Below, piece after piece: positions 24,600 to 36,400 of a DNA stretch of 64,000 nt. This DNA comes from Chamaecrista fasciculata (taxonomy: Eukaryota > Streptophyta > Magnoliopsida > Fabales > Fabaceae), in the NCBI GenBank assembly GCA_003254925.1, contig QANZ01020176.1, positions 204,732-268,731 of the forward strand, read 5' to 3'. The notes under the pieces were generated by a model. The model did no database searches. It saw only the letters and a program-made list of their open reading frames with translations, and was not told where the DNA came from. Made by a program: the position numbers and the translations under genes. The stretch's first letter is position 1, and each line of letters begins with the position of its first letter.

Positions 24600-25867
24600 T
24601 CAAATTGAACGAACCCACTGGTACCTACCTTCCAAGGGCATATCTGTAACAATATCATAGTTGTACCTGCAGAAACCAAAAAAAAAAAAAAGAATATTTG
24701 TTGTTAGTTAGTTAGAGGTTTGTTCGTTCGATTCATTCCTTGCCTACTGCTGCTGCTGCTAATTGCAATACTATAGCCTAAAAGCCTAGTCTACAACTGC
24801 TACTACTACAGTGCGCACTTTGGGGGGGTCACATTCCTTATCCTGCGCACTGCATAGTGCTGCAGACTCAACATTAACAAAACAACACTCACTTCTCTGC
24901 GAACCGCTTTTGCTCGTACTTCTCTGCCTTCGCGAAGAACTCTTCAATCTCCTCATCCTTTGGCGGCGCCACCACCTTCTCCGCCGGAAACTCCGTCGTC
25001 GTCGACGTTTCTTCTTCCGAGTCTCCGGAAAACTCGCTCAATAATGAGAGTTTGTCCTTGCTACGCGCATCATGAAGAATCAATCAATCAATCATGTATC
25101 CTTTAAAAACAGAGGTTACACGCAGAGAGAGAGAGAAGCAGAGCGGAGAAATTAAACCGCGATTTCTAACCTGAATAGTTTGAAGTCGCTGAACGTTGAG
25201 TCTGCAGTTTCGAAAATGTTGGCCTGAAGGATTAAATTCAATGGATGAATTAATAAATAAGAATCTGTTATAATTAATTAATGACAACGCTTTGAGCGTG
25301 AAAGAAACAGAAGATTGTAAGTTTGAGGAATCGGTTCGACTGCTTGGCTGCCAAGAAAATCAACGAAAAGGAAGAGAGAAAATATATCTCTATTCAGTTT
25401 TTACAGCTGTTGGATTCCAAAATCAAATTCCAATTTCCAACGCAATAACAGAGTAAACGAAAACTTCGGTTCTCGTCCGAATTCAAATTTCTCAGCAACC
25501 AAACGGAAATTTAAAATTTTAATTTAACAGACGCCAAACAGAAGAACGAAACACTAAACAAAATAATAATAACATATAGAATAAACATTCAGGATTTGAA
25601 AATTAATTGCACCTCCAGATCCAACGACGCCGTTTTATCCTTCACGACATCGCCGCCGGAGAAGTAACAGCCGGAAACCGCCGTGCCGGCGGAATTTACA
25701 GAGGCGGCCGGAGAAACCGTTGTGTGCTGCAAATGTGAGGAGCGTAACTGCAATTGACAAGTTGTAGTTGGTGATGGTGGTGTTGTTTTCATCTTCTTGG
25801 AAAAGGTAGCTTCACTGGAAGCTTCCATAGCTGAAAATGTTGAAGCATTCCGTTTATGGCTTCCCAT
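24600..25867 (-). CDS. KRP: Cyclin-dependent kinase inhibitor (KRP/ICK family)
   Basis: Four exons (25867-25613, 25223-25171, 25060-24893, 24666-24600) give 180 residues with intact frames. The C-terminal inhibitory region is unmistakable: DEEIEEFFAKAEKYEQKRFA, EKYNYDIVTDMPLEG, RYQWVRSI-stop. This binds cyclin D/CDKA complexes and restrains the cell cycle in the nucleus. Upstream are LDLEVANIFETADSTFSDF and an acidic Ser/Glu stretch, and a vestige of the YLQLRSRRL motif reads LQLRSSHLQ. The N-terminus MGSHKRNASTF is unlike the canonical MVRK or MGKYIRK starts. That, and the PREP and CXE neighbours, suggest the KRP6/KRP7 branch (At3g19150 / At1g49620 from memory). A basic KKMK near residue 25 could serve nuclear import. 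Confidence 0.9.
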
Positions 25868-27389
25868 TCTCTCTCTCTGGTTTTGCTATTTTGGTGATTG
25901 GAAGCCTTAGAGGAAAAAGAAAAAAGAATGAAGGTGAAAGGGAGATTATAAAGCAAGTAATGATATATAGAGAAAAAAAAAAAAGTTGTGATAAAAAAAT
26001 CAGTTTTAGTTTTATTTATTTATATTTTTACTAATTCACATCTTTTACTAAAAAGTTGTAATAATTCTACCAAAAAAAGTTGTAATAAAATTTAATTTCA
26101 AAAGTAAGTTATTCATCAAAATGCTAATTAAAATAGTATTAAATATTCAGTATATATCGCATGAATACCAAATATGTCACGTGAATATATATATTGAGAG
26201 GTAAATTGTCCGGTATTGCAAGATAGGCAAAAACATACCATAGTTATTAAATTTTTAATTTTATTTTAAATATTTATTTATTGTCAATTTTATTCTTAAA
26301 GTTGTACATTTTGATTGATTTTGTCTTTTAAATAACTTCTTTTATCATATTAATCATTGCGAAGATCTCTATTTAAATCTTAAGATCTTACAATTTTATA
26401 TAGACGAATCGATCTTATGATCTTATTGTCGATCTTACAATTGTATTGAAATATGACAACTCTTAAATAATTTTATACTTACAAATGATTTGTATGTTAT
26501 TAATTACGTTACTTATTTGTATATATAATGAAAAATAAAAAAATAAAATAAATATGTTTTGATGGATTCAAATTAATTAAGTGGTAAACATATCATCTAT
26601 GAATATTAGTTATTTATATTTATGAATAAAATTTATGTGTATTTATTTAAAATATATTATGTGACTTTATGTATATATATAAGTATGTATTTATAGTTTT
26701 TTAAAGTTCGTAAGATCTTACGATCTATGATTCGATCTTACGATTCGATCTATTTTGTACCTCTTTCGATTTTAAATAAGATCTCGATCTTAACAACATT
26801 GATATTAATGACAAATTTTCATTATTTTTTCTTTCAAGGAGAAAAATATCTCCAGTCATATTTTTATCTTTAAAGATATTTAAATAATTGTATATATTTT
26901 ATATATCTAATTAGTTGAGTTTCTTAACAAAATTAAATTCTTCACCAACGTTAGTCTTTTTATTTTTTAATTACTCATATTTTGTTTAATGTAGTTATGT
27001 AATATATATTAATAAAATAGAATTTAAAGAATAATTAAGATGTATAATAATACTACTTGAGTTTTGTTTTTTATGTTGTAGATAATAATTTTTATTAATT
27101 TATTGAATTATATAAAATTTTAATATTAAGTAAATTGATAGAACTATATTAATTTGTGGTACTATGAATTTTTTGTATTCTTTTTATATTTTTTTAAGCT
27201 CTATTTTTTACAAAACAAATTAAACTACATCATCATATATATATATATATATATATGTTTAAAAATATTTGGGGTCCTTGCGAGGGAGGCACTCCCTAGT
27301 ATCCCAATGCAGATGCCATGCCATGCCAATCCATCCTTACTCTGTGTTCAAGTTACAGTGTTATACAACTGTTGATTTATTTTAAAATA
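25868..27389. other. KRP upstream region and AT-rich intergenic DNA
   Basis: The first bases upstream of the KRP start include CT-rich 5' leader sequence. Beyond this is AT-rich DNA. A block with repeated GATCTTACGATC-type words occurs at 26345-26430 and again at 26705-26810, suggesting an eroded repeat. There is a (TA)n run at 27236-27256. No gene is seen. Confidence 0.5.
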
Positions 27390-27646
27390 GAATAAATTAA
27401 TAATTTAGTCTTTGAAAGATCATCTAGCTAACAATTCGATTCTTGAAAGATTGAAATGTACAATTCAATCTCTAAAAGGTTAAAACGATATACTTTTTAG
27501 TCCCTAAAATATTAAAACAGTATTTAATAAATGGACTAAATAGTATATCGTTTTGTTCTTTTAGGGACTAAATTGTACATTTATATCTTTCAACGACCGA
27601 GTTGTCTGTTCGATGATCTTTCAGGAATCAAATTGTTAGTTTACTC
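27390..27646. repeat. Foldback MITE, GAGTAAACTAA family, copy 2, perfect TSD
   Basis: Left GAATAAATTAATAATTTAGT and inverted right GAGTAAACTAACAATTTGAT frame a 257-bp unit whose arms meet in the middle. TTTAAAATA flanks it exactly at 27381-27389 and 27647-27655. Confidence 0.85.
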
Positions 27647-28424
27647 TTTAAAATATATTCAATTTTATTTTTTTTAAATATAAAAGATATTAATGTGTTA
27701 TTTCTATTAAAATTATAATTCATAAAAAGATATATTTTGTGTTCTGATTTCATTATTGATTATTTATTTTAAAATTACTAATTAATTGGTATATAATTTT
27801 TAAAATACTTCTTATATAAATCTAATACAAATTTAAGACTTATTATGGTAATAATAAATATGAAGGATCTTACAGAAAATATAATTAACCCAATGAAATA
27901 CGCATTAACTTTTTAAAAATAATATATAATATTAATAGGACTAATTTACCCTTACCAAATTTGGCAAGTGACTAATATTATGGTAGTTGAGTACTTGGCT
28001 CTAGGTGATAAGCTTACTAATACTTTTTAAGAAAATAATTTATAAATATATTTCTTACCTATAATTTTATTTATAATTTTTTATAAATTATGAAAATTAA
28101 AAAAATGATATTTTTCCTGAATTATTTCTTATAACTAATAAAAAGAAAAAAACTAATAAATATGTTCTCTCACTATGATTTTTTAATAAATATCTTTTTA
28201 GACAATAAATTATACATTTTTTTAATAGATAAGTTACTTCTAGTCTTCTACTTTCGTATATGTGTTTATATTTGGATTTACTTATCTGCTTAGCTAAGAG
28301 GGGTGGGTAAAGAAGAAAATTTTGCTAGTTTATATAATTTTAAGATCATATTTGTAAACAAATTATAAATTAAAGTAAAATATATGTATGCAAAACCTCC
28401 ATTTTATCTGCCAAAGACTTATCA

Positions 28425-28616
28425 GTTGGTAAGGATTCGACTCATAATCCTCACAAGATTGTGAATTCGATTCTCGATGTCGATGTGAAGACCTTGTTGG
28501 TGAGCAATCTGTAAGTACTTATATAAATGCTCATAGAGTTTGGAGGTCTGTCATGACTTTAGTGAATTTTTGGGACCCAACTCAACTAAACTTTTTTATT
28601 AAAAAAAATCTCTATT
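28425..28616 (+). repeat. tRNA-derived SINE-like element
   Basis: A possible A box (TATCAGTTGGTAAGGA) and B box (GAATTCGATTC) are spaced as in a tRNA promoter. They are followed by a non-tRNA body and a terminal ATTAAAAAAAA. Target duplications were not resolved. Confidence 0.55.
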
Positions 28617-29361
28617 TAACCACAGGGAAGTAATATATATATATATATATGTATATGCCTCGTATATATGTGTATGTATGTATATGCCTTGTTAGCAACC
28701 ATTTTTGTAGGCAAATGTCAAATTATAATAAACGAGTGATTGATGATAATTAGAATAGGAATGATCATTCTGAATAAGACAAAATGATTGCTAGTCATAC
28801 AAAATTCATTTTTGTTACTGTCAAAAGCTGGAAGGAAGTTTTGTTCACGCAAATTGAAATTTAGATATTTATATATCAAAATCATGACATTATAAAAATC
28901 TTTAAATTCAGGAAAGTTTCTTAGAATTTATTAAAGTTAGAATTATTTGTAAGAATATCATAGTTGAGAAAAAATACTTTCACTTTTCATAATTTAAGAA
29001 TATCTTTAAAAATGAATTATAATTGCAGTAAAAAAATGTTTATAATTACTCCTATTTCTTTTTTACAAAAATTTTTACAGTACAAAAAATCCATATTTTT
29101 GCTATTAAGATTTTTCTCATTCATTGGAGTTATTATTCAGAAGATAATAGATTGAAAAGTTTGGTCCAAAAGTTGAAGTTGGAATCATGATAATTATAGT
29201 AATATGGGAATTTTGATAGTGCACATGGACAAACACAGAAAAGACATGGGAAAGAAAATGATATATGTTTGAGAAGGGAATAGAATTATTATGAGAGATT
29301 CTGAAAAGAGAGAAAGGAGGAGTTTTGAAACCTTTTTAGCTTTTTGTACTTTGATGCATTA

Positions 29362-29805
29362 TTAATTCATTGTCATAATGTCACAAACATATATATATAT
29401 ACCGGGGAGAAATTATGCATGTAACGTTTGAATTGATTTAAAGTTGAAGATTATATTAAATTTTTATATTGATAAAAGAGTAAGTTTGGTACCAATTCGA
29501 GAAATTATAAAAATATGTAATACTCATCTAAAATAAATAAAATATTTAGGACCAATTTGAAATTACCTCATATGGGGAGAGTGAGTGGGGAGAGAGAGTG
29601 GTGACATTTTTTAATTTTTAATTGTTTTTTGCATTTTTTTAATTTTTAGAAAAGTGGGGAGAGTGAATGGGGAGAGAGAGTGATGATTTTTTTTTAATTT
29701 TTTTAATTCAATAATTTTGACAAACCATAAAAAGGTGAAGCCATATAATATAGTATATATATATATATATACATATAGAGTTAATTCATTGTCATAATGT
29801 CACAA

Positions 29806-29820
<15 letters not shown>
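29362..29820. repeat. Repeat bounded by two 40-bp direct copies
   Basis: TTAATTCATTGTCATAATGTC followed by an (AT)n run occurs at 29362 and again at 29781. Between them, 29407-29690 is homologous, in reverse orientation, to 47560-47825 (GGGGAGAGTGAGTGGGGAGA and TGATAAAAGAGTAAGTTTGG). It may be an inserted element with a duplicated flank. GA and TA microsatellites follow. Confidence 0.5.
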
Positions 29821-29846
<26 letters not shown>

Positions 29847-30555
29847 TGCCAAATTGAAGTTTGAACACAAAATATGCAAGTAAATATGGCCAAACCAACA
29901 AATTCCTCAAATGGTGGATATGGCTGGCATGTTTACCTCTATTCAGGACACATAAATAAATAATAAAAAAAAAAACTTCCATTTGTACCAAGAAAAATAA
30001 ATAACTTTAATTTTTTTTTCTCATAATAATTATATTTATTTTGAAAGCCTGAAATTATATTTAGGTTTCTCATGTATTCACATTTTTTCTCAATTTGGTT
30101 CTCCTTAAACTTCTCTTCTCAATTTAATCTCTCACAATTTGCTTTGTTATCAATTTTAGTATCTATCTAAATTTTTACTGTACTGATAATTTAACAACGT
30201 TAACTGAATATGTAAAATCATTCATTGATCACTGTTATAATAAAATGTATGATTTAACACAAAATGTCTAGATTTGTTGTAAATTTACTTGCTAATATTA
30301 AAATAAATTTTATTTGTGTTAATAAAAATTTTATGTTATCAAATAACAATAACTTGACTCCAATTAATGATAATATATCATCAATTTTGTAAAAACTTGA
30401 TAAAAAGACTAATGATAACAAAATAAATTTTAAAGGACCAAATTATATAAAAAAAACAAAACCTAAGAATGATCAAATTGAATATGTGAAGGGCCGAAAC
30501 AGAATTTTAATCTACTTTAAAATAAAAACACAAGACTCAATACACTCTAATGGTT

Positions 30556-30909
30556 CACGAGCTGGATTATCCGTTGGAAGCGCAACATAGATCGGTGCTC
30601 AGAAGCATGACTCACCATTCTGGTAAGTCTTAACGCTATTTGGAGTTGCAGGAACGGAGCCGTCTGGAGAAACTCAAAGCCGGATCCGGTTTTAGTCTTC
30701 TGTCTCTTTTTATATTAATGTTTTTTATGGTTCGTTGTCTTCTTCTGTTTATGATGCTAAAGCTTTTGAGTTTTTAACGTCCTCAAGTCATGATGCTAGG
30801 GACCACGGGGTCCAGAATGCTAGCTCGGATCTTACCTAGTGTCATAACTCATGGATGTTTGTCTTTTGTGTACTTCTTCACTGCTTTTAATATATCAAAA
30901 AAAAAAAAA
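30556..30909 (+). mobile_element. 5'-truncated LINE 3' end with poly-A and 14-bp TSD
   Basis: The DNA ends in a run of A at 30898-30909 and is flanked by ACACTCTAATGGTT at 30542-30555 and 30910-30923, as expected for target-primed reverse transcription. An interrupted frame reads LNAIWSCRNGAVWRNSKPDP, matching the IWxxRNxxVW motif near the C-terminus of plant LINE polyproteins. No intact ORF remains. Confidence 0.8.
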
Positions 30910-31750
30910 ACACTCTAATGGTTGACAGCTTAATACATTTTCCATAGAATAATCCTAATATTTATCAGGAGTGTATTCAAATGAAGTTTCTTATGTGTAT
31001 GACATTATTAAATTTAGAAAGACAATTACTAGCAGATTATATAAATTTGTGGATACCAAATTACGCAAGTATTATTACAAAACTTAAGACTATACGCACT
31101 AACAAAATTACAGTACTCTTCTTCTGCAACTAAAATTTTTTACTGGGTACAACTGGAAGTGGTACAAGAAGAACACGAGTTGGATGAAAATTAATTGTGC
31201 AGATTGCAAACAATCATAGATTTTCTTGGTGTAGTAATTTATGAAATGTACCAGATCCTTTTTTTTTTTTTTAAACTAACACAATGTTTGAAGGCAAATA
31301 AAATGTTTACCTACTATCAGTAAATGATCACTGTAAAGAATCAAATCCACAAGACATTTTAAACCACAGCTCAGTGTTGCCATCAAACTAGCTATTGTTA
31401 ACATTATGAGTGACAGTTTGAGGGAACAGAAATAACTGTTTTTCATTTTAACATGCATTTTTCACTGTGTTGCAGAGTCACTTCATGACATAGGCTGTAA
31501 CAATTGCTCTGCAATATTGATATCTGTTGGTAAAAACTGCTGAATTCACTTCCAGTGATGACAGAATGTAGTGCTACATTTCTTGGGAAACGCAATGTTG
31601 TTTAGAGTTTGGACTTTCTAAAGCAAGATGGTGGTAAAACTTGACCAAGTGAGAGAAAGATAGAAAGAGATAGTCATAGAGATGAAACTCTAGGTTGAAA
31701 TGCATAAAATTCTCTTCAATATTAGTCACTGTATAAAAAAAAAAAAAAAA

Positions 31751-31763
31751 NNNNNNNNNNNNN
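31751..31763. other. Assembly gap of 13 N in a poly-A run
   Basis: Thirteen undetermined bases sit between two A homopolymers, so the true length of this poly-A tract is unknown. Confidence 0.98.
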
Positions 31764-32731
31764 AAAAAAAAAAAACAAAACAAAACAAAAGAGATTATGT
31801 GCACAAAATTAAAAGTTCATGAGGTCTTTCGTCACTTTTCAAAGTTTAGAGAGTTTTTCTTTTTGCATTCAAGAGGACTTTGTGCATTTTAACCAAAATT
31901 TTACAAACAAAATAACCAAGCAAGTATATGAATTACAGACTCTTGTTGGACTCTCCTTTATTCACAAAACTTCACCATCTCACTTTATCAAATCCAAACT
32001 CAAACTCAACGGGTCTATTAATGCTTGGTTTTAGTGTTATTATGATACGGGCCCCACCATCAAGCCTATCCTGTGGTTCAATTTCCAAGTGTTCAGATTC
32101 TGCACTTGTGGTTTATTGTTATTTATCTTGGCTGGGGTTCTATCATATTTTGACTCAAGTAGGCATAAATAAAGCATTACTATATTGATCTAGATTCAAT
32201 AAGAACCAAGCAGTATATCCCCTAATCGATAGCTAGAAACTATTCCACCCAAGGTGTAGAGATCACCAAAGTGGGTTTTGGCTCTACCAACAAAGTCTTT
32301 TCCATACATGGCTCGATTTCGACCCTAGACATCATGCTTGAGGAACTCAACTATCTACTAATTGTGCTAGTATTTGTTCAATCACTGTAAAGTGTAATTT
32401 TGAAGTAGGATTCTAAATTCACCCAAGTAATATGGAAGTGTGACCTTAAGATCATCCCAGACGAGGATGGAGCCTAACAAGGCTCATGGATACCCTTGAC
32501 TGTAATATTAAAGAAAGCCACAATACACCCCAGCATGATAAGATTTCAAAATTTTCCTAGTAAGCACTAAATCATCCAAAGGGGAACATGGGTGGGATTA
32601 ACAAAGACGAAAAAGAGAAATTTTATTAACAATGACTCGTGTCAATTATAGACCTTAGCTTAAAATGAAATCAATGGCTTGTTAGTTTCTATGAATTAAA
32701 CATCAATTGGTATAATCTAAAATCTAAAAGT

Positions 32732-33408
32732 CTAAAGGGCTTTCTTTACTTGAAAGAAGTTGGAGTGATCCTTGTTAGCAGCATCAACATCTTCAGGAGA
32801 CGCCACAGCAACCACAACCCCTTTATCCTTAACTGCTTCCATTGCACCAACAAATTCTTTGAAGTCCTTCAAACTGAACAAGACAGAAGAAAGTAAGACA
32901 GGGACATGTATCATTAGGTCAACTATCAAATTAGTCCAAAGCAGATCAGTCAATAACAAAACATATAAATAGATCGCTAAAAGATACACGAGTTGATAAC
33001 TCAAATCCCTGAAAGTCGAGTTTACACTCTTTACTCCCTGAAAGTCATGGAATCAATACATTTTAGTCTTTTTGTCCATATAAGTTAGTTCCTAAAAAAT
33101 AGGCAGGCTCAAGAGATTAAATTGTATTGCCTCCACAACTTTTAAGGACTAAAATGTATATATTAGACTTCCAGGGATTAAGTTGTCAACTCGTGTTCTT
33201 TTCATAGATCAAGTCGTATGTTTACTCCAAGTTAAGTTGCTCAGACAGTTAGCAAGTTATATGCAAAACTAAAATTCATACTCTTTTAATTGCTGGGTTT
33301 TGTTTTCATAAGTATATGAGTAACATCCAAGGATAATTAAGGGAGCATAACCTCTAAGAAGATACCACAAGATTATCCAACAATATAAGATGTCAATATA
33401 AGCAACAC

Positions 33409-33439
<31 letters not shown>

Positions 33440-36400
33440 GAAAGGATATAGCCAACCAGCTATGATTGAATTGAAGGTAAATGTAGATTCAGAAACTCAT
33501 TTCAGGAGTACTGATAGTTATTAATTTTCAAATAATATTCAAAGAAGCAAAATTTGCTACATTAATAGCCTTGAGTGTCAACAGATACTCGTTACAAAAA
33601 TAAGATTAGTGTTGGCATTTATCAACTATCAAAAGTTTTACCTTGTAGATAATATCTCTTCACGTCTTCTTTTCCTTTCTTCTTCTGTGATACCCAGTAA
33701 GTATCGCAACATACTGCAAAGGATGTGTAAAGGAAGCACTCATAACTTGTAATTGAATATACTAAACTTGATAAAATTACTCAGCACTTTAAATTTTACA
33801 TTTAAAAAAAAATCAGGGAAATTAAGAGTGCTCCTATCAGAAATTTCAGGATCTATACCTATCTCAAAAACAACAGGACTAAAGAGATGCATCGCATAAG
33901 GTTCTACTGACCCAGACAAGAGGACTCACAGGAAGGCATGTGTGCAACTCTAAGACAAGAAAAAAATGCTTAAGTAGGCTATCATTTGCAGGGTTGTTAA
34001 AACTGGACTGGACGCTAATTCATCAAGAAAACTTGTGAACCAGCTGGACCACCAGTGCGGAATACCTCATTAACTGGCCTTGTTCAAGAACCATTCAACA
34101 GTCTACAAACTAAACAGTTAAGCCCTAAATTGTGTGAACCAGTCATGGGTGCTGATATGAACTGGTCTTGGTGGGCAAGGTATGAGGGATCAAGTTGTTG
34201 ACTTGGCACTAGATTGATATAAAAATTATAAAATACTGTTTTATTCAGTACTGGTTGAACCAATAAATTTTAAACCACCTCTCAAACTAGTTCGTTATCA
34301 AGTCTCAATTATGGCTTTTTATTCGGTTATGATGTCTTCAGTCTACCAAATAAACTTAATAGCTAAATAACAAATAATATATGACAGGCAATAGTTGCAG
34401 ATAATATGCAATTGAGATATATGTAATAGCACCAATTATACATAGGGGAAAAGCTTCAAGAGAATAAAATGTCATTCATACCTACTATAACCTTTGGCAT
34501 CAGGAAGTTGGTATGAATCAACATCTCCAATGGTCCCTATTATGGCTTTCGTTAAAGAATCTTCGTCCATTTCTAGTTCCCGTAAAAAGTCTCCAGTTCC
34601 ATCATATACATCAAGTGTCTTGAGTAAGTTGGGATCACGATAAGATAAGAAGGAGAACACTCCTAAAGCAGAAACACAAAGGTAAGATTGTAGGAGGTCA
34701 ACTACAAAAGTATGCCTAAACAGCAAAAACAACGTATCTGTATACCTGAATGAGTATCAAAATCACAGAACCCTCCATAAGCTCCACCACTAACTCGTAC
34801 ACGATCCCACAACCATGTATTGCTAATGAATTTTGAAATAACATAGGCACTCCCCTTAAGCTCATAACCAGTGTCATAAATGTTGCCTGCTTTTCCAACA
34901 TAATTAACCTGCACAAGGAAAAGCTCAGATGTCAACAAGAAATTAAAAAAGAAAAGAAAAGAAAAGAAAGATAAGCGAAGATTGGCAAAAGGGATATTTA
35001 TCTTACCTGAGTAGGTATTACAATAGCTTCATTTTCCAAAGGAAGTCGAGCATGCCAAGCAGTTGTTTCAACAGGCGAGCTAGTAGGAAGCTTATCAACA
35101 AATTTGCTCACATATCTCTCAGTGTTCGCAAGATTTTTCCCATCAGCAGTTAAATTAATCAAGCAACCTTGCTTGGAAAATAAAGACTTGCGAATCTCCT
35201 CAAGAGATGATGAGATATTAGCCCAATCTTGATCAACTCTCTCTTCCAAAGTTCGGAGAAATTCAAGGTAACTAGAAGTATAAACAGAAACTGTCAATTT
35301 TACTTACCAATGGATCTCCCATTTTCTTTCCAAAATTCAGATTAAACAATAAAAATTGATTAGTAAATGCTAATCATGAAACTTTGAAAGTTAAGCACAT
35401 AATAATAGTAGTAAAGCATACCTAAACAAGATATAAGTATTAAAACCATTCAGATGAAAGGAATACAATGACAACAAAAACCAACATATAAATGCATCAT
35501 GAAAATAGTGTCTCATATTCCAACCTGAGACCACCCATGGTTTCAGACATCCAGCCGGCAGCATTTAGTTTTGCATCCATCCTTGCAGCTGCTATTCCAT
35601 GGCCACTGCCTCTTAACCGGTTCTGGAAATAAACAAAAGAGCACAACAGATAATCAATTATTTATAGGCTCATTATACTATCTTTTGATCCTTTTCGCCC
35701 TCTTATTAGACAATTACCTCCATCCTTGATCTGCTCTGACCAACAAATTGTTTGAAGCGCTGTTGGTCTGTAAATTGGACATCTTGGATAACACGATAAA
35801 CCTAAAAATGTAGGATGAATGGAATTAGTCTTTATATATCGCAGTGAAAAGCTTTAAGGTTAGCGCATCCGAGATAGACTGCTGAAAGTGAAGCATGAAG
35901 CAGGTGACAAAGTTTCAAGATGACAAAAATACCAAGTCATAAAGGTCTTCAGCACGTCCAGCCATTGCTTTGCCTCGAACAATCATCTTACTACATGGAT
36001 CTTCTTTGCCCCTCACTGATGATGTGAATGGATAAACTGATATTCCTCCCGTCTTTCTCCCAATTAATTGGTTTAGTTGGACAAAAGTTAAATCCTTTGT
36101 GCCCATCTCAAGCAATGATTGACTGTCAGCAATACCATGAGGTCAAAAAGTGTGACATTTAATATGTTCCGAGAAGAGGAAAATAATTTAAAGCTTTAAA
36201 AGTAAACGGAGAAAACTCATCAACCATAAGGATAAGTTCTGAGCAAGGGAGTGAAAGGGGATACCAAGACCAAATCTTTATGCAGCCAGGCATATTCTGA
36301 AGTGATATTCTTAATTCTAAACGAAAATATTGAAAACCTAAAAATTTCAAAATAATGATGACACCTACCAATTTTATAGGGCATGTCAAAATGTTCATAG

